This document shows, piece by piece, positions 54,298 to 63,421 of a stretch of 64,000 bases of DNA. How positions within the stretch are numbered: position 1 is the first letter of the stretch; every line of letters begins with the position of its first letter. The DNA is from JAGVSR01 sp963708775 (GTDB taxonomy: Bacteria > Pseudomonadota > Alphaproteobacteria > Rhizobiales > Hyphomicrobiaceae), in assembly GCA_963708775.1 (NCBI GenBank), contig CAVPTI010000002.1, positions 124,001-188,000 of the forward strand, read 5' to 3'. A program made the position numbers and the translations under genes. The notes under the pieces were generated by a model. It searched no databases, was not told where the DNA came from, and worked only from the letters and a program-made list of their open reading frames with translations.

Positions 54298-55911
54298 TTA
54301 CTTCACCTCGACCGTCAGCCCAGCGCGGGCTTCTGCCTCGGTTCCTTGGGGCAGTTGCTCGTCCAGGGTTTCGGCGGGGCCGGCGCCGGTGCGGAACTTG
54401 CGCAGGTCGTCTTGTGTCTTCTGGTACTCCGCTTCGCGCTCGGTCGTCTGAAGCAGGAACGTGCGCCAGTCGCCAAGAACGGTGAAGCGCTGGCGTTCGA
54501 AATCATGGCCGATGCCTTGCGGGCGCTTTGCCGTCGCATTGCAGATCGCTACGACCCCGTGACGGCCCGGCTTATCCAACCGCAACTGGAAGGGCGCACC
54601 CTCGGGCGGGATTTGCACAAGGGTTCCGGCCGAGACGCGATTATCGACGATCGCGTCATTGGGGAAGAGCACAGTGGCCAGGCCGTCGGCTTCCACCGCG
54701 ATGACTGTGAGATTGCAGTCTCCGCTTGGGCGCGCGTAAACGGTCAGCAGGTCACCGGCCTTGTATGTGAACGCATTCGTCCACAACGCCAGGTCGAGGC
54801 TCGGCGCGTCAGCGGCTGTCGGTTTCGATAGTGCACGCGCCACCGAGCGGTCCGTAAGATTGGCTTTCAGCACCTCCCATTCAGCGCGCGGCAAACCTGT
54901 TTGGGCAAGCCGCAGTGCAAGGACCTGTTCACGGTCATCAAGGTTCGATAGGCTTTGGCGAAGGGTGGTTTCATCGAGCATCAGTTCGACCGCTGCACGC
55001 TGCAATGACACGGTGCGTGTGAACTCGCGTGCGAGCGCATCAACGGGATCGAGCCCGTCGATGAGGTTCGGCGCGGGTGCGGCCATGGCTTGCGCGATCG
55101 GTCCGACGCTCGCGACCTCCGTAGGCGCGGCCGCTGCGGCCAGAGCCCGCGCAGCAAGCTCTTCGGCTGCGACCACGCCCATGATGTGATCGCCGGGTCC
55201 AGCGCGCAAATCCCACGCCTCAGCCGTCAAGCCAAAATCCGAGGGCCGAAAAGCCAGGAGGACGCTTGCGTCGCCAACGGTATCCAGCGTCGTGACCTTG
55301 CGCAGTGTCAGGCGGTTCACCAGAACGGCGACGGCGTCGCGAAAGCCTGCCAGCGTGGCATCGCCGCGGCAGAGATTGTGCAGGTTGGCAAGGGAGACAA
55401 ACCGGAGCGGCTTTGACGCATCCGTTTCGAAGGCTTTGCGCCACGCTGTGATGTCGCGCGTCATGTCGGCAACCGAGACGGCCGGCTTGCCGGCGCATTG
55501 GGAGCCGCGCGGCGCCAGACCTGCGAGCCAATCTCGGACCGCGCCGACTTCGACGGGAGTTGGACCGGGCAGCGGGCCGAAAAACACCGACAGCGGACGG
55601 TGACGTGCGAGCATGATCTGATAAAGGCGCGAAGCATCCGGATCGGACGGGACGATGAGGTCGTCCCGCTCCAGCAGCTTCTCGAGATCGAGAAGGTTGC
55701 CGAGCCCGCCCTTCGCAGGCGGGTTCTCCAGGCGGCCGGTCTGGTGGCAGCGGGCACAGTGGGTTTCGAGAACCAGCCTCGCTTTCGTGGCGGAGTCCGG
55801 CTCAGCCCGAGCGGACGGCGCGTGGAGGAGCAATGCCATGAGCGCGCAGAGGGTCGCCGATGCGCCCTGCCCTCGCCGCCGATCCGTTGGTCCGTTCGAT
55901 CTTCGCCGCAC
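54298..55911 (-). CDS. Exported c-type cytochrome-like protein with C-terminal DUF4384-like domain
   Basis: A 537-residue protein with a signal peptide (ATLCALMALLLHAPSARA). Soon after it is a single haem-binding CxxCH (ETHCARCHQTGRLENPPAKG) in a domain resembling the PSD1-type cytochromes. A long Ala-rich helical middle follows. Near the C-terminus, FTYKAGDLLTVYARPSGDCN and VIAVEADGLATVLFPND resemble DUF4384, a beta-sandwich found in secreted proteins. I do not know this combination by name. The frame is intact. It ends six bases from the convergent pentapeptide-repeat gene. Haem insertion would need the Ccm system, which is not in the window, although the CcdA-like protein is. Confidence 0.7.
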   Translation of the reverse strand: MRRRSNGPTDRRRGQGASATLCALMALLLHAPSARAEPDSATKARLVLETHCARCHQTGRLENPPAKGGLGNLLDLEKLLERDDLIVPSDPDASRLYQIMLARHRPLSVFFGPLPGPTPVEVGAVRDWLAGLAPRGSQCAGKPAVSVADMTRDITAWRKAFETDASKPLRFVSLANLHNLCRGDATLAGFRDAVAVLVNRLTLRKVTTLDTVGDASVLLAFRPSDFGLTAEAWDLRAGPGDHIMGVVAAEELAARALAAAAAPTEVASVGPIAQAMAAPAPNLIDGLDPVDALAREFTRTVSLQRAAVELMLDETTLRQSLSNLDDREQVLALRLAQTGLPRAEWEVLKANLTDRSVARALSKPTAADAPSLDLALWTNAFTYKAGDLLTVYARPSGDCNLTVIAVEADGLATVLFPNDAIVDNRVSAGTLVQIPPEGAPFQLRLDKPGRHGVVAICNATAKRPQGIGHDFERQRFTVLGDWRTFLLQTTEREAEYQKTQDDLRKFRTGAGPAETLDEQLPQGTEAEARAGLTVEVK

Positions 55912-56022
55912 GCTGCGTCCGTCTCCCCCGCCCCGCTCTTCGGCGGCACCATAACGGGGGCGATGCGGCGGGCCTAGGGCCGGTTGGCCACAGGCATGGG
56001 CTGAGCACGGCCACAGAAAATG

Positions 56023-56463
56023 TCAGCGCGGCGTTTTTGGCGCGATTACGGTGACCGGAAGGCCCGTGGCGTTGATGATGCGGCCGGCGACCCGGCCGGT
56101 ACAGGCTCCGGCAAGGGCAAGACAAATGCGGGAAGGCAACGTACTGCGGGGTTCTGCTACAAAGATCTGTTCGCAGGTTTCCTGCGCCGCGACGCGCGTG
56201 ACGACATCGCCCTTCTCGCCCCGCTCAAGGCGTGTTCGGGCTTGAATTCCGCGTGCTCCGACGGTTGACCGGGCGCGAGCGATAATCTGCTTGGCGCCGG
56301 TGCCCAGGCGACGGGGGCGCCTCAGTTCCCATGCCGGCGGATCCGGCTCGATCCAGAGCAGAATGAGTTCGGAGCCCGCCACGGCGTCCGCAACGTCCAT
56401 GGCTCGCTCCAGAGCCTCAGCGGCTTCTGCGCTACCATCGACAACGACAAGCAGGCGGGGCAT
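56023..56463 (-). CDS. Universal stress protein, UspA family
   Basis: A 146-residue single Usp domain. It begins MPRLLVVVDGSAEAAEALER with the Asp of the nucleotide fold, has ELILLWIEPDP, and ends GRVAGRIINATGLPVTVIAP, where the G-x(8-9)-G-(S/T) phosphate loop is degenerate (ACTGRVAGRI). ATG 56463 starts at the conserved domain; an in-frame upstream extension has no family similarity. Function is generic stress endurance. Gene expressed alone or with the small gene upstream. Confidence 0.8.
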   Translation of the reverse strand: MPRLLVVVDGSAEAAEALERAMDVADAVAGSELILLWIEPDPPAWELRRPRRLGTGAKQIIARARSTVGARGIQARTRLERGEKGDVVTRVAAQETCEQIFVAEPRSTLPSRICLALAGACTGRVAGRIINATGLPVTVIAPKTPR

Positions 56464-56555
56464 CGGTCTTTTGGGCTCTCTCTGTGAAGCGAGGGGCTTC
56501 AGTGGCACCTCTCGGTTGCACTTTGGCCGAGGCCTCCCCAATTCGCCCACCGGCA

Positions 56556-56750
56556 CTAGGCGGCCGGCGGGGGGTCAATCGGAGGGTCGGTGTCGTTGGC
56601 AGGGTGCGGAACGGAGTTCTTTTCGTTCGGTGAGGCGATCGCGTCGGACTGCAGGATGACGCTGCGACTCTGGACGAAGCCGCCCTGGGAATAGACGGCT
56701 GGCAGATCGACGAAACACGGTGTGGGAATGTTCTTTGTGCTGTCCGTCAT
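56556..56750 (-). CDS. Hypothetical 64-residue protein
   Basis: MTDSTKNIPTPCFVDLPAVY begins a small polar protein with one Cys and a Pro/Asp-rich end (DTDPPIDPPPAA). AAGGGG lies about ten bases before the ATG. No helix, signal or known domain is visible. It lies 93 bases upstream of the Usp gene in the same direction, so the two may form a transcript. It could be a chance frame. Confidence 0.4.
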   Translation of the reverse strand: MTDSTKNIPTPCFVDLPAVYSQGGFVQSRSVILQSDAIASPNEKNSVPHPANDTDPPIDPPPAA

Positions 56751-56940
56751 CGTCGGCCCCTTCGGTGTCCTACCCATGGTGGTCGGCAACGATCAGAATT
56801 TCTCATTTTGCGATTTGGAGCCAGAAGGCAGGAGTGCGTAGCCCGGTGGCCTACGTAGCGTTACTAATCGAGCCGAACGCCGTGCGGTGTCACAAGCGCC
56901 AAGCGAAGCGTATCCTGCTTCAGGGAGATGGTCCGGCACG

Positions 56941-58521
56941 ATGTCCGCTACGACAACAACACGGCATTGGCTGATCGGCATCGGCTTTCTAACGGCGTAC
57001 GTCGCGCTCGACTATGTGAGTTACGTTAAGCCGTACCGCGATGTGGGCATCACGCCGTGGAATCCGCCGGCAGGCCTTGCCATCGCCCTCGTGTTTCTAG
57101 AGGGGCTGCCGATCGTTCCATTCGTTCTGTTCGCGCCGCTGCTTGCCGACGCTGTCGTGCGCCAGATTTCAATGCCACTGGCCGCCGACGTCATCGGCTC
57201 GCTGCTGGTCGGCAGCACGTTTGTCGCTGCAGGACTGGCGCTCCAGCGCATGAGCCACTTCGATCCGCGCTTTCGCAAAGTCCGTGACGTTCTGACCCTG
57301 GTCGCCGTTGCGGCCAGCACCGCCATTATCGCCGCGGGCATCCTAGTCGCGCTGTTTCTGGCGACGGGTCTGTTGATGCGCGAAGAAGCGTTGATCGTCA
57401 TGTGGAAGTCCACCGTCGGCGACATGATCGGCATTCTCACCGTTTTGCCGATGGTGCTGCTATGGCGCACCTATCAACCCTGGCCGGCTCTCGATATCTG
57501 GATGCCGCTGCAGCTGCTATCCATTATGGCCGCGCTGGTGATCGTGTTCGGTTATCAAGACGCCACCGCCTTCCAATTGTTCTACCTGCTCTTCCTGCCC
57601 GTGCTTTGGGTTGCGCTGACACATGGTCCGCCCGGGGCCGTGACCGCCCTGGCGGCGGTGCAGATCGGGATTGTGATCGGCGCGGAGATACGGTTTGGCG
57701 CGGATCCGGGGTTTAGTGCGCTTCAGGTGCTGATGACGGCACTGGTCATCACCGGCCTCATCGTCGGCGCCATCGTCGCGGAGCGCGAAGATGCGGCAGC
57801 GCGGCTGCGGGATCAGCAGGCGGCGCTCAATCGGACGCTGCGCATCCGCTCGGCGGGCGAAATCGCGGCAACGATCGCGCATGAAATGAAGCAGCCGCTG
57901 ACGGCGCTTGCGACATACGGCGGGATCGCCGCCAAAGCCCTTCGCGACGGCGATACGGCCCTTGCCACACGCGCTGTCGAAAAGGTCGAGAGCGAGAGCC
58001 AACGTGCGGCGACGGTACTCACCGGCATCCGTGATCTTTTGCGGCAAGGTGCAATCAGCAAGACCGAAGTCGATCTCGACGCGGCGTTCGCGCAGATTTC
58101 CGATCTGCTTCGTAGCGACCTCAGCAAGCGAGGCGTCGCGCTTTCCTTTTCTATCGACGACACCGTGCCACCGATCATCGCCGATCCGGTTCAGTTGCAG
58201 CAGGCGCTGCACAATCTGGTGGTGAACGGCGCAGAGGCCATCGAAAGCGTCGGACGGCAGGGGCGTGTCACGGTGCGCGCGGTTCGCTCAAGCGACCGCG
58301 ACATCCGTATCGACGTTGCCGATGACGGGCCCGGTTTTCCGCCCGCCTACGACATCACCGATCCACCCCCGTTCACGTCGACCAAGTTGGACGGGTCCGG
58401 CATTGGCCTCACCGTCGTACGCTCCATCGCGGAAGCCCACGGGGGGAGATTCAGTATTCAATCTTCGGCGCGTGGCGCCAGCGTCAGCCTCAGCCTCCCC
58501 ATTTCTGGAGAAATTTCATGA
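56941..58521 (+). CDS. MASE1-type membrane sensor histidine kinase
   Basis: An intact 526-residue kinase. Residues ~10-290 form an eight-helix MASE1-like sensor (WLIGIGFLTAYVALDYVSYV, WNPPAGLAIALVFLEG and FGYQDATAFQLFYLLFLPVL). The kinase core has the H-box IAATIAHEMKQPLTALATYG, N-box NLVVNGAEAIESVG, DDGPGFPPAYD and GSGIGLTVVRSIAEAHGG, close to the FixL-type HPK4 group. MASE1 ligands are generally unknown. The stop overlaps the start of a FixJ-like regulator gene (ATGA), its likely partner. Confidence 0.88.
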   Translation: MSATTTTRHWLIGIGFLTAYVALDYVSYVKPYRDVGITPWNPPAGLAIALVFLEGLPIVPFVLFAPLLADAVVRQISMPLAADVIGSLLVGSTFVAAGLALQRMSHFDPRFRKVRDVLTLVAVAASTAIIAAGILVALFLATGLLMREEALIVMWKSTVGDMIGILTVLPMVLLWRTYQPWPALDIWMPLQLLSIMAALVIVFGYQDATAFQLFYLLFLPVLWVALTHGPPGAVTALAAVQIGIVIGAEIRFGADPGFSALQVLMTALVITGLIVGAIVAEREDAAARLRDQQAALNRTLRIRSAGEIAATIAHEMKQPLTALATYGGIAAKALRDGDTALATRAVEKVESESQRAATVLTGIRDLLRQGAISKTEVDLDAAFAQISDLLRSDLSKRGVALSFSIDDTVPPIIADPVQLQQALHNLVVNGAEAIESVGRQGRVTVRAVRSSDRDIRIDVADDGPGFPPAYDITDPPPFTSTKLDGSGIGLTVVRSIAEAHGGRFSIQSSARGASVSLSLPISGEIS

Positions 58522-59117
58522 GCGAGACCGTTTCCATCATCGATGACGAGGCGTCGGTTCGCGATGCCGTCACCATGCTGCTCGAGACGAACGGATATGC
58601 GGTCGCGTCCTATGCCAGCGTCGGCGAATTTCTCAGCGCTCCATTCACACCCGGTGCGGTCGTGAGCGATGTCCGCATGCCTGAAGCGACAGGGCTTGAT
58701 CTTCTCCGCCGCATGCAAGCCGGCGAGGATCCGCGTCCGATCATTCTCCTCACCGGCCACGGCGACATCGAGATGGCGGTACAGGCGCTGAAGCTCGGCG
58801 CTTTCGACTTCATCGAGAAGCCGTTCGATCTCGATCGCCTGCTCGCCGCGGTCGCGTCCGCGTTGGAAACGTCGGTGACGTCGCTCAAGACGAACCTCGA
58901 GTTGCAGGGGCTGAAGACCAAGTACGCGTCGCTGTCTGAACGGCAGCGGGACACGATGCACCTCTTGATCCGGGGACTATCAAACAAGGAAATTGGACTT
59001 GAGCTCGGTATCAGTCCGCGCACCGTCGAAATCCACCGGACGTGGGTGATGACGCGCATGCAGGCGAAATCGATGGCCGACCTCGTGCGGATGGGCCTGG
59101 CGCTGGGCCTCGCCTGA
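58518..59117 (+). CDS. FixJ/LuxR-type response regulator
   Basis: An intact 199-residue regulator. The receiver has acidic IIDDEAS, phospho-acceptor Asp51 (VVSDVRMPEATG), the conserved Thr in LLTGHGDIEMA and Lys in FIEKPFD. A linker helix leads to the LuxR-type HTH (LSERQRDTMHLLIRGLSNKE, IGLELGISPRTVEIHRTWVM). The closest general type is FixJ/TodT/StyR. It is translated with the MASE1 kinase. Possible targets include the TPP enzyme gene 110 bases downstream, but no binding site is evident. Confidence 0.92.
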   Translation: MSETVSIIDDEASVRDAVTMLLETNGYAVASYASVGEFLSAPFTPGAVVSDVRMPEATGLDLLRRMQAGEDPRPIILLTGHGDIEMAVQALKLGAFDFIEKPFDLDRLLAAVASALETSVTSLKTNLELQGLKTKYASLSERQRDTMHLLIRGLSNKEIGLELGISPRTVEIHRTWVMTRMQAKSMADLVRMGLALGLA

Positions 59118-59230
59118 AGTTTTGATCGCGGCCGTCAACTGAACTGCCAGTTTTTAGCGGAAGCGGGCTGCCGCCTCGCGTAGAAAGATCGCGGGGCTGT
59201 GCTTTTGCAGCCCGTTGGCGATGGATTGCG

Positions 59231-60897
59231 ATGCGCACAGGTGGCCGGATACTCGTCGATCAGCTTGCGGTGCAGGGGGCGGGAGCCGCCTATCTCGTGC
59301 CCGGCGAAAGCTTCCTTGCGGTGCTAGATGCACTGTTCGACTCGAACGCCGTGCGGACGATTGTCTGTCGGCACGAGGGTGGCGCGGCGATGATGGCGGA
59401 GGCGGCGGGACGGCTGACCGGACGGCCGGGTATCGCTTTCGTGACGCGGGCGCCGGGTGCCACGAATGCGGCTTCGGGCGTCTATGTCGCCGCGCAAGGC
59501 CAGACGCCGATGATCCTGTTCGTCGGATTGCCCCCGCGCGCACGCGCACATCTCACCGCGTTCCAGGATTTCGATCTCGCCGGTCTCTACGGGGGCATGG
59601 CCAAGCACGTGGAGATCGCATCTGCGGCCGCGCTCCTGCCCGAAACAGTGTCGCGCGCATACGCCATCGCGCTCAATGGGCGGCCGGGTCCGGTGGTCAT
59701 AGGTCTTCCCGAGGACGTCCTGTCGGAGACCGCTGACGTCCCTGACACGCCGTATATCGACGCGGCGCGTTCGGAACCCTCACAGGCCGCGATGGACGAG
59801 ACTTGCCGCGCTCCTTGCAGCCGCCGAGCAGCCGATCGTGATCGTGGGCGGACCGAACTGGTCTGCGGCCGCACAGGAGGCGGTGCAGGCGTTTGCGCTG
59901 GCGTTTGATCTGCCTGTGGCGGCGGCGTTTCGCGCGCAGGATTATCTCGACAATCGTCATCCGTCTTATTGCGGGCACATTGGGATCAACATGGACGAGC
60001 GGCTGGCGACGGCCATCCGCGCGGCCGATCTCATCCTGGTGATCGGCGCGCCGCTGGATGAGATCGGAACGGGCGGCTGGACGGTCATCGCGTCGCCTGT
60101 CCCCGCGCAGCGGATCATCCACGTGCATCCGGGAGGTACGGATCCGCGCGACGGTGTCCGCGTCGCGCAGCAGATCGTGGCGTCATCCGAGAGGTTCGCC
60201 CTGGCGCTCGCATCGCTCAAACCGCCCAGCCGTCAAGCGGTGGCGCACGTTTCGACGTGATCTGAGAGCGGCGTTCGAGCGATCCCAGCGCCCCTTGCCG
60301 ACACCGGGTGCGGTGCAATTCGCCAAAGTCGTGCGCATGGTCTCGGAGCAGATGCCCGAAATGGCGATCATTGCGAGCGGCGCCGGCAACTACAGCCAAT
60401 TCGTGCATCGTTACACGACCTACAAGAACTATCCGTCGAGCCTTGCTCCAGCCTCTGGATCGATGGGCTACGGTCTGCCTGCCGCGATCGCGGCTAAAAT
60501 CGAATATCCGGAGCGCACGGTCATCGCATTCGCCGGCGACGGCTGCTTCATGATGACGGCGCAGGAACTCGCCACCGCCGTTCAATATGATCTGCCCATT
60601 GTGCTCATCATTGCCGACAACAGCATGTACGGCACCATCCGCATGCACCAGGAGAAGACCTATCCCGGACGCGTTAGCGGCACGAGTCTCGTCAATCCGG
60701 ATTTCGCGCACATGGCGCGGAGCTTCGGGGCATGGGGCGTGACGGTGACGGAGACGGGTGAATTCGAAGCGGCGTTCGCCAACGCATTGGCGTTCGGGGG
60801 GCCAGCCGTGATCGTCTTGAAACTCGATCCGAACGCGATCACGCCCGGCACGACGCTCGATGCATTTCGAAAGATCGGCAGCGCTCGAAAAGATTGA
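59231..60897 (+). CDS. Thiamine-pyrophosphate enzyme, acetolactate synthase-like (two frameshifts)
   Basis: A ~554-residue three-domain TPP enzyme. N-terminal pyrimidine-binding domain with the catalytic Glu in CRHEGGAAMMAEAAGRLTG and RAPGATNAASGVYVAA; central domain with QPIVIVGGPNWS; C-terminal PP domain with GSMGYGLPAAIAA and the metal/TPP motif GDGCFMMTAQELATA ... ADNSMYGTI. An extra A at 59801 and an extra A at 60228 separate three fragments. FAD-linked acetolactate synthases, benzoylformate decarboxylase-like and sulfoacetaldehyde-type enzymes share this layout, so the reaction is open. No small regulatory subunit follows, which argues against the biosynthetic ilvBN pair. Confidence 0.8.
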
Positions 60898-61074
60898 TGG
60901 TTACGCCTTCGTTTCCAAGTGTCCCGCTGCGCCTTAACGAGACGTAAAAATCCGGTTGAGCGAGTTAGGCATACTCGCGTCTGTTCCTCGACTGTAAGCC
61001 AAACTTGACCTAAAAACTTTCTCAACGCCGCCCAACACGGCGATGCTGAACACGACCTTCAAGAGCACCCGCAC

Positions 61075-61251
61075 ATGGATCTACAGGCTCATACCTTCAT
61101 AGGTTCCGCGTCCTCGCGCTGGGCGAAAACGCTGGCGCTCTTCTGCTTCGCCCTTGCCTGCGGTCTTCTGATCGGTTCACTCACCACGGGGCACAAGGCC
61201 GGTACGGCGGCCGCTCCCACCACTGAGGTCATGTCCCACCCGCTGGTTTGA
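61075..61251 (+). CDS. Small single-helix membrane protein
   Basis: A 58-residue frame: polar start (MDLQAHTFIGSASSRW), one helix (LALFCFALACGLLIGSLT) and a polar tail ending SHPLV. No ribosome-binding site is strong here. A textbook intrinsic terminator begins 45 bases after the stop, supporting a real transcript. Function unknown. Confidence 0.4.
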   Translation: MDLQAHTFIGSASSRWAKTLALFCFALACGLLIGSLTTGHKAGTAAAPTTEVMSHPLV

Positions 61252-61296
61252 TTTCACAGTTTCTCCAATCCCCCTCCACGAAGTTCGGTCCCATGC

Positions 61297-61335
61297 GAAG
61301 CCTCCATCCGAAAGGATGGGGGCTTCAGCATTTTC
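61297..61335 (+). terminator. Intrinsic terminator with GAAA tetraloop
   Basis: GAAGCCTCCATCC (61297-61309), GAAA loop, GGATGGGGGCTTC (61314-61326): 13 pairs including one wobble, followed by AGCATTTTCG. Serves rightward transcripts from the small gene upstream. Confidence 0.8.
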
Positions 61336-61345
61336 GATGTCGGGT

Positions 61346-61891
61346 TTATGGACGGGCGCGCCCAAACTGGCGCAGTGCGATGTCATCGAGCACGCGATGG
61401 AAGCGGCGCACGGCCTCCGCAATATCCCCCGAGTGGCGAACAGTCGTTGCGTGCGGCGTGCGGCGGGCACCCGGCCGCACGGCATCCACGTCGGAGGCGA
61501 GCGGCACGACCTCGACGTTGGGCCATAGCGCGCGAAACCGGGAAATCGCATCAGGCGGTACCGCGACGACGACGATCCGCCCCGCTTGCAGCGATTCCAG
61601 CGCGCCCGCAGTCAGCCCGTGCTGGGCGTCGGCATTCTGCCAGCTGACGGCGAAACCGCGGTTCTGTTCGATGTCGCGGAAGACGCGCCTTGGAATGCCG
61701 ATGTGTTCGCTGTCGTGCTCGCAGGTCCTGGTCTGGAGACGGGCGGGGAATTGCAGGCGCGGATCGCCGGCATATCGGCGACGGGCCGAGGCGATGAGAA
61801 GATCTTCACCGCGAGCTGCGGCCCCAGCAAGCAGCACGAGCAGTCCGCCCGAATTCGGTTCTGCCGCAATCCCGCCCGCCAATTTGGTCAT
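61346..61891 (-). CDS. PhnN-like protein with degenerate Walker A motif
   Basis: About 181 residues resembling ribose 1,5-bisphosphokinase PhnN, a guanylate-kinase-fold enzyme. The order of features matches: a hydrophobic strand then P-loop position (LLVLLAGAAARGEDLLIASA), a basic RLQTRTCEHDSEH, the segment FRDIEQNRGFAVSWQNADAQ and LQAGRIVVVAVPPDAISRFR. In PhnN the P-loop is GPSGSGKD; here it is GAAARGED, so the ATP-binding Lys is replaced by Glu, and the NGSR motif is also lost. It is thus unlikely to be an active kinase. ATG 61891 has GGGGA upstream; ATG 61921 is alternative. No other phn genes are present. Confidence 0.55.
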   Translation of the reverse strand: MTKLAGGIAAEPNSGGLLVLLAGAAARGEDLLIASARRRYAGDPRLQFPARLQTRTCEHDSEHIGIPRRVFRDIEQNRGFAVSWQNADAQHGLTAGALESLQAGRIVVVAVPPDAISRFRALWPNVEVVPLASDVDAVRPGARRTPHATTVRHSGDIAEAVRRFHRVLDDIALRQFGRARP

Positions 61892-62004
61892 CTCAGCGTT
61901 CCCCGCGCTCGCCTGAGTCATCAGACACTAGCGGTAAGTCGGTCACAGAGACGTGTCGGGGGCGGCACAGTTCGGCGATTCGTTTGTAACGTGCGGATCG
62001 ACCG

Positions 62005-63252
62005 TCAACTGTCGTTGGCCGAACGCTTCAGAACCACGCGATAGCCGGCTTTTTCCAGTGCGGTCACCGTTTCCGTGAGATGGCCGGCGTCGCGAGTCTC
62101 GATGACGAGGTTCAATTCGGTGCCCTTGGCGGGCAGGTCGGTGAACACGCGCTGGTGATAGACTTCGACGATGTTGGCTCCCGCGCTGCCAATGACGCCC
62201 GCGACCCTGGCGAGCTGACCCGGTCGATCGGGAATGTCGATGGCAAGGCGCGCGAGGCGACCGTCACGGGCTAATTCGCGGGTCAATACGCTTGCCAGCA
62301 GGCGGCTGTCGATGTTGCCGCCGCAGAGCACGAGGCCAACCTTGCGCTCCCTGAACCGGTGCGGATCGGCAATGATCGCCGCGAGCCCCGCCGCGCCGGC
62401 TCCCTCGACCACCGTTTTTTCAATGCCGATGAGCAGCGATACGGCGCGTTCGATCTCCGCTTCGCTGACCAGCATGATGTCGTCGACGACGCGGGCGATG
62501 ATCGATCGGGTGAGCGCGCCGGGCTCTTTCACCGCGATGCCTTCGGCGAGCGTGTCGCCGCCGATGGGCAGGCTTGCGTGCTTCACCAGATTGTACATCG
62601 ACGGGTAGAGACCGGCCTCAATGCCGATAATGCGAATTTTCGGATTGATCGTCTTGGCGGCCGTTCCCATGCCTGAGATCAAGCCGCCGCCGCCGATCGG
62701 CAAGACGAGATCGTCGAGATCCGGCACGGCGCCCAGCATTTCGAGCGCGATGGTCCCCTGCCCTGCGATCACCGTGGGATCATCGAACGGATGGATGAAG
62801 GTGTAGCCCTTGTCGCGGGCGAGATTGCGGGTGATGCGGGCGCTGTCTTCGAATGTCGCGCCTTCGAGGATGACTGTGGCGCCGAGTGCGCGCGTGTTCT
62901 CGACCTTCACCGCGGGCGTGCCCTCCGGCATCACGATCGTTGCCGGAATGCCGAGCCTCGACGCGTGATAGGCGACGCCTTGCGCGTGGTTGCCGGCGGA
63001 CATGGCAATGACACCGGCGGTGCGTTCGGCTGGGGAGAGGCTCGTCAGTTTATTGAGAGCACCGCGTTCCTTGTAGGCGCCGGTGAATTGCAAGTTCTCG
63101 AACTTCAGCCAGATTTGGCAGCCGAGCATGGCGGAGAGCGTCCGGCTATGGGCGAAAGGTGTCTCGACGATTGATCCCTTCAGCGTGAGCGCGGCGGCCT
63201 CGATTGCCGCGAGGTCGATTTCGGCTGCCCGCTGATCCATGTTCGCCGTCAT
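62005..63252 (-). CDS. ilvA: Threonine ammonia-lyase with C-terminal ACT domain
   Basis: An intact 415-residue PLP enzyme that deaminates threonine to 2-oxobutyrate. The PLP lysine is in ENLQFTGAYKERGALNKL; SAGNHAQGVAYHASRLG and the phosphate-binding VLPIGGGGLISG are conserved. The last ~80 residues form an ACT-type regulatory domain (LAIDIPDRPGQLARVAGVIG). This arrangement is the short threonine dehydratase (TdcB-like plus ACT), common in alphaproteobacteria. It is divergent from the dehydrogenase gene at the right edge. Confidence 0.93.
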   Translation of the reverse strand: MTANMDQRAAEIDLAAIEAAALTLKGSIVETPFAHSRTLSAMLGCQIWLKFENLQFTGAYKERGALNKLTSLSPAERTAGVIAMSAGNHAQGVAYHASRLGIPATIVMPEGTPAVKVENTRALGATVILEGATFEDSARITRNLARDKGYTFIHPFDDPTVIAGQGTIALEMLGAVPDLDDLVLPIGGGGLISGMGTAAKTINPKIRIIGIEAGLYPSMYNLVKHASLPIGGDTLAEGIAVKEPGALTRSIIARVVDDIMLVSEAEIERAVSLLIGIEKTVVEGAGAAGLAAIIADPHRFRERKVGLVLCGGNIDSRLLASVLTRELARDGRLARLAIDIPDRPGQLARVAGVIGSAGANIVEVYHQRVFTDLPAKGTELNLVIETRDAGHLTETVTALEKAGYRVVLKRSANDS

Positions 63253-63421
63253 TGCCCCGCTCCTATGGCCCGATCGCGGCCGTCATCCGACCATGCGATC
63301 CGGACACTGATTCTGAAAGGTGCCGCCGCGCCCCTGGGCGAGACGCCGCGGTTCGCATCCGTTATATCGCGGCCAGACGGACATCAGAGACGGACATCAG
63401 AGCGAGAGACAGGGTTCAACT

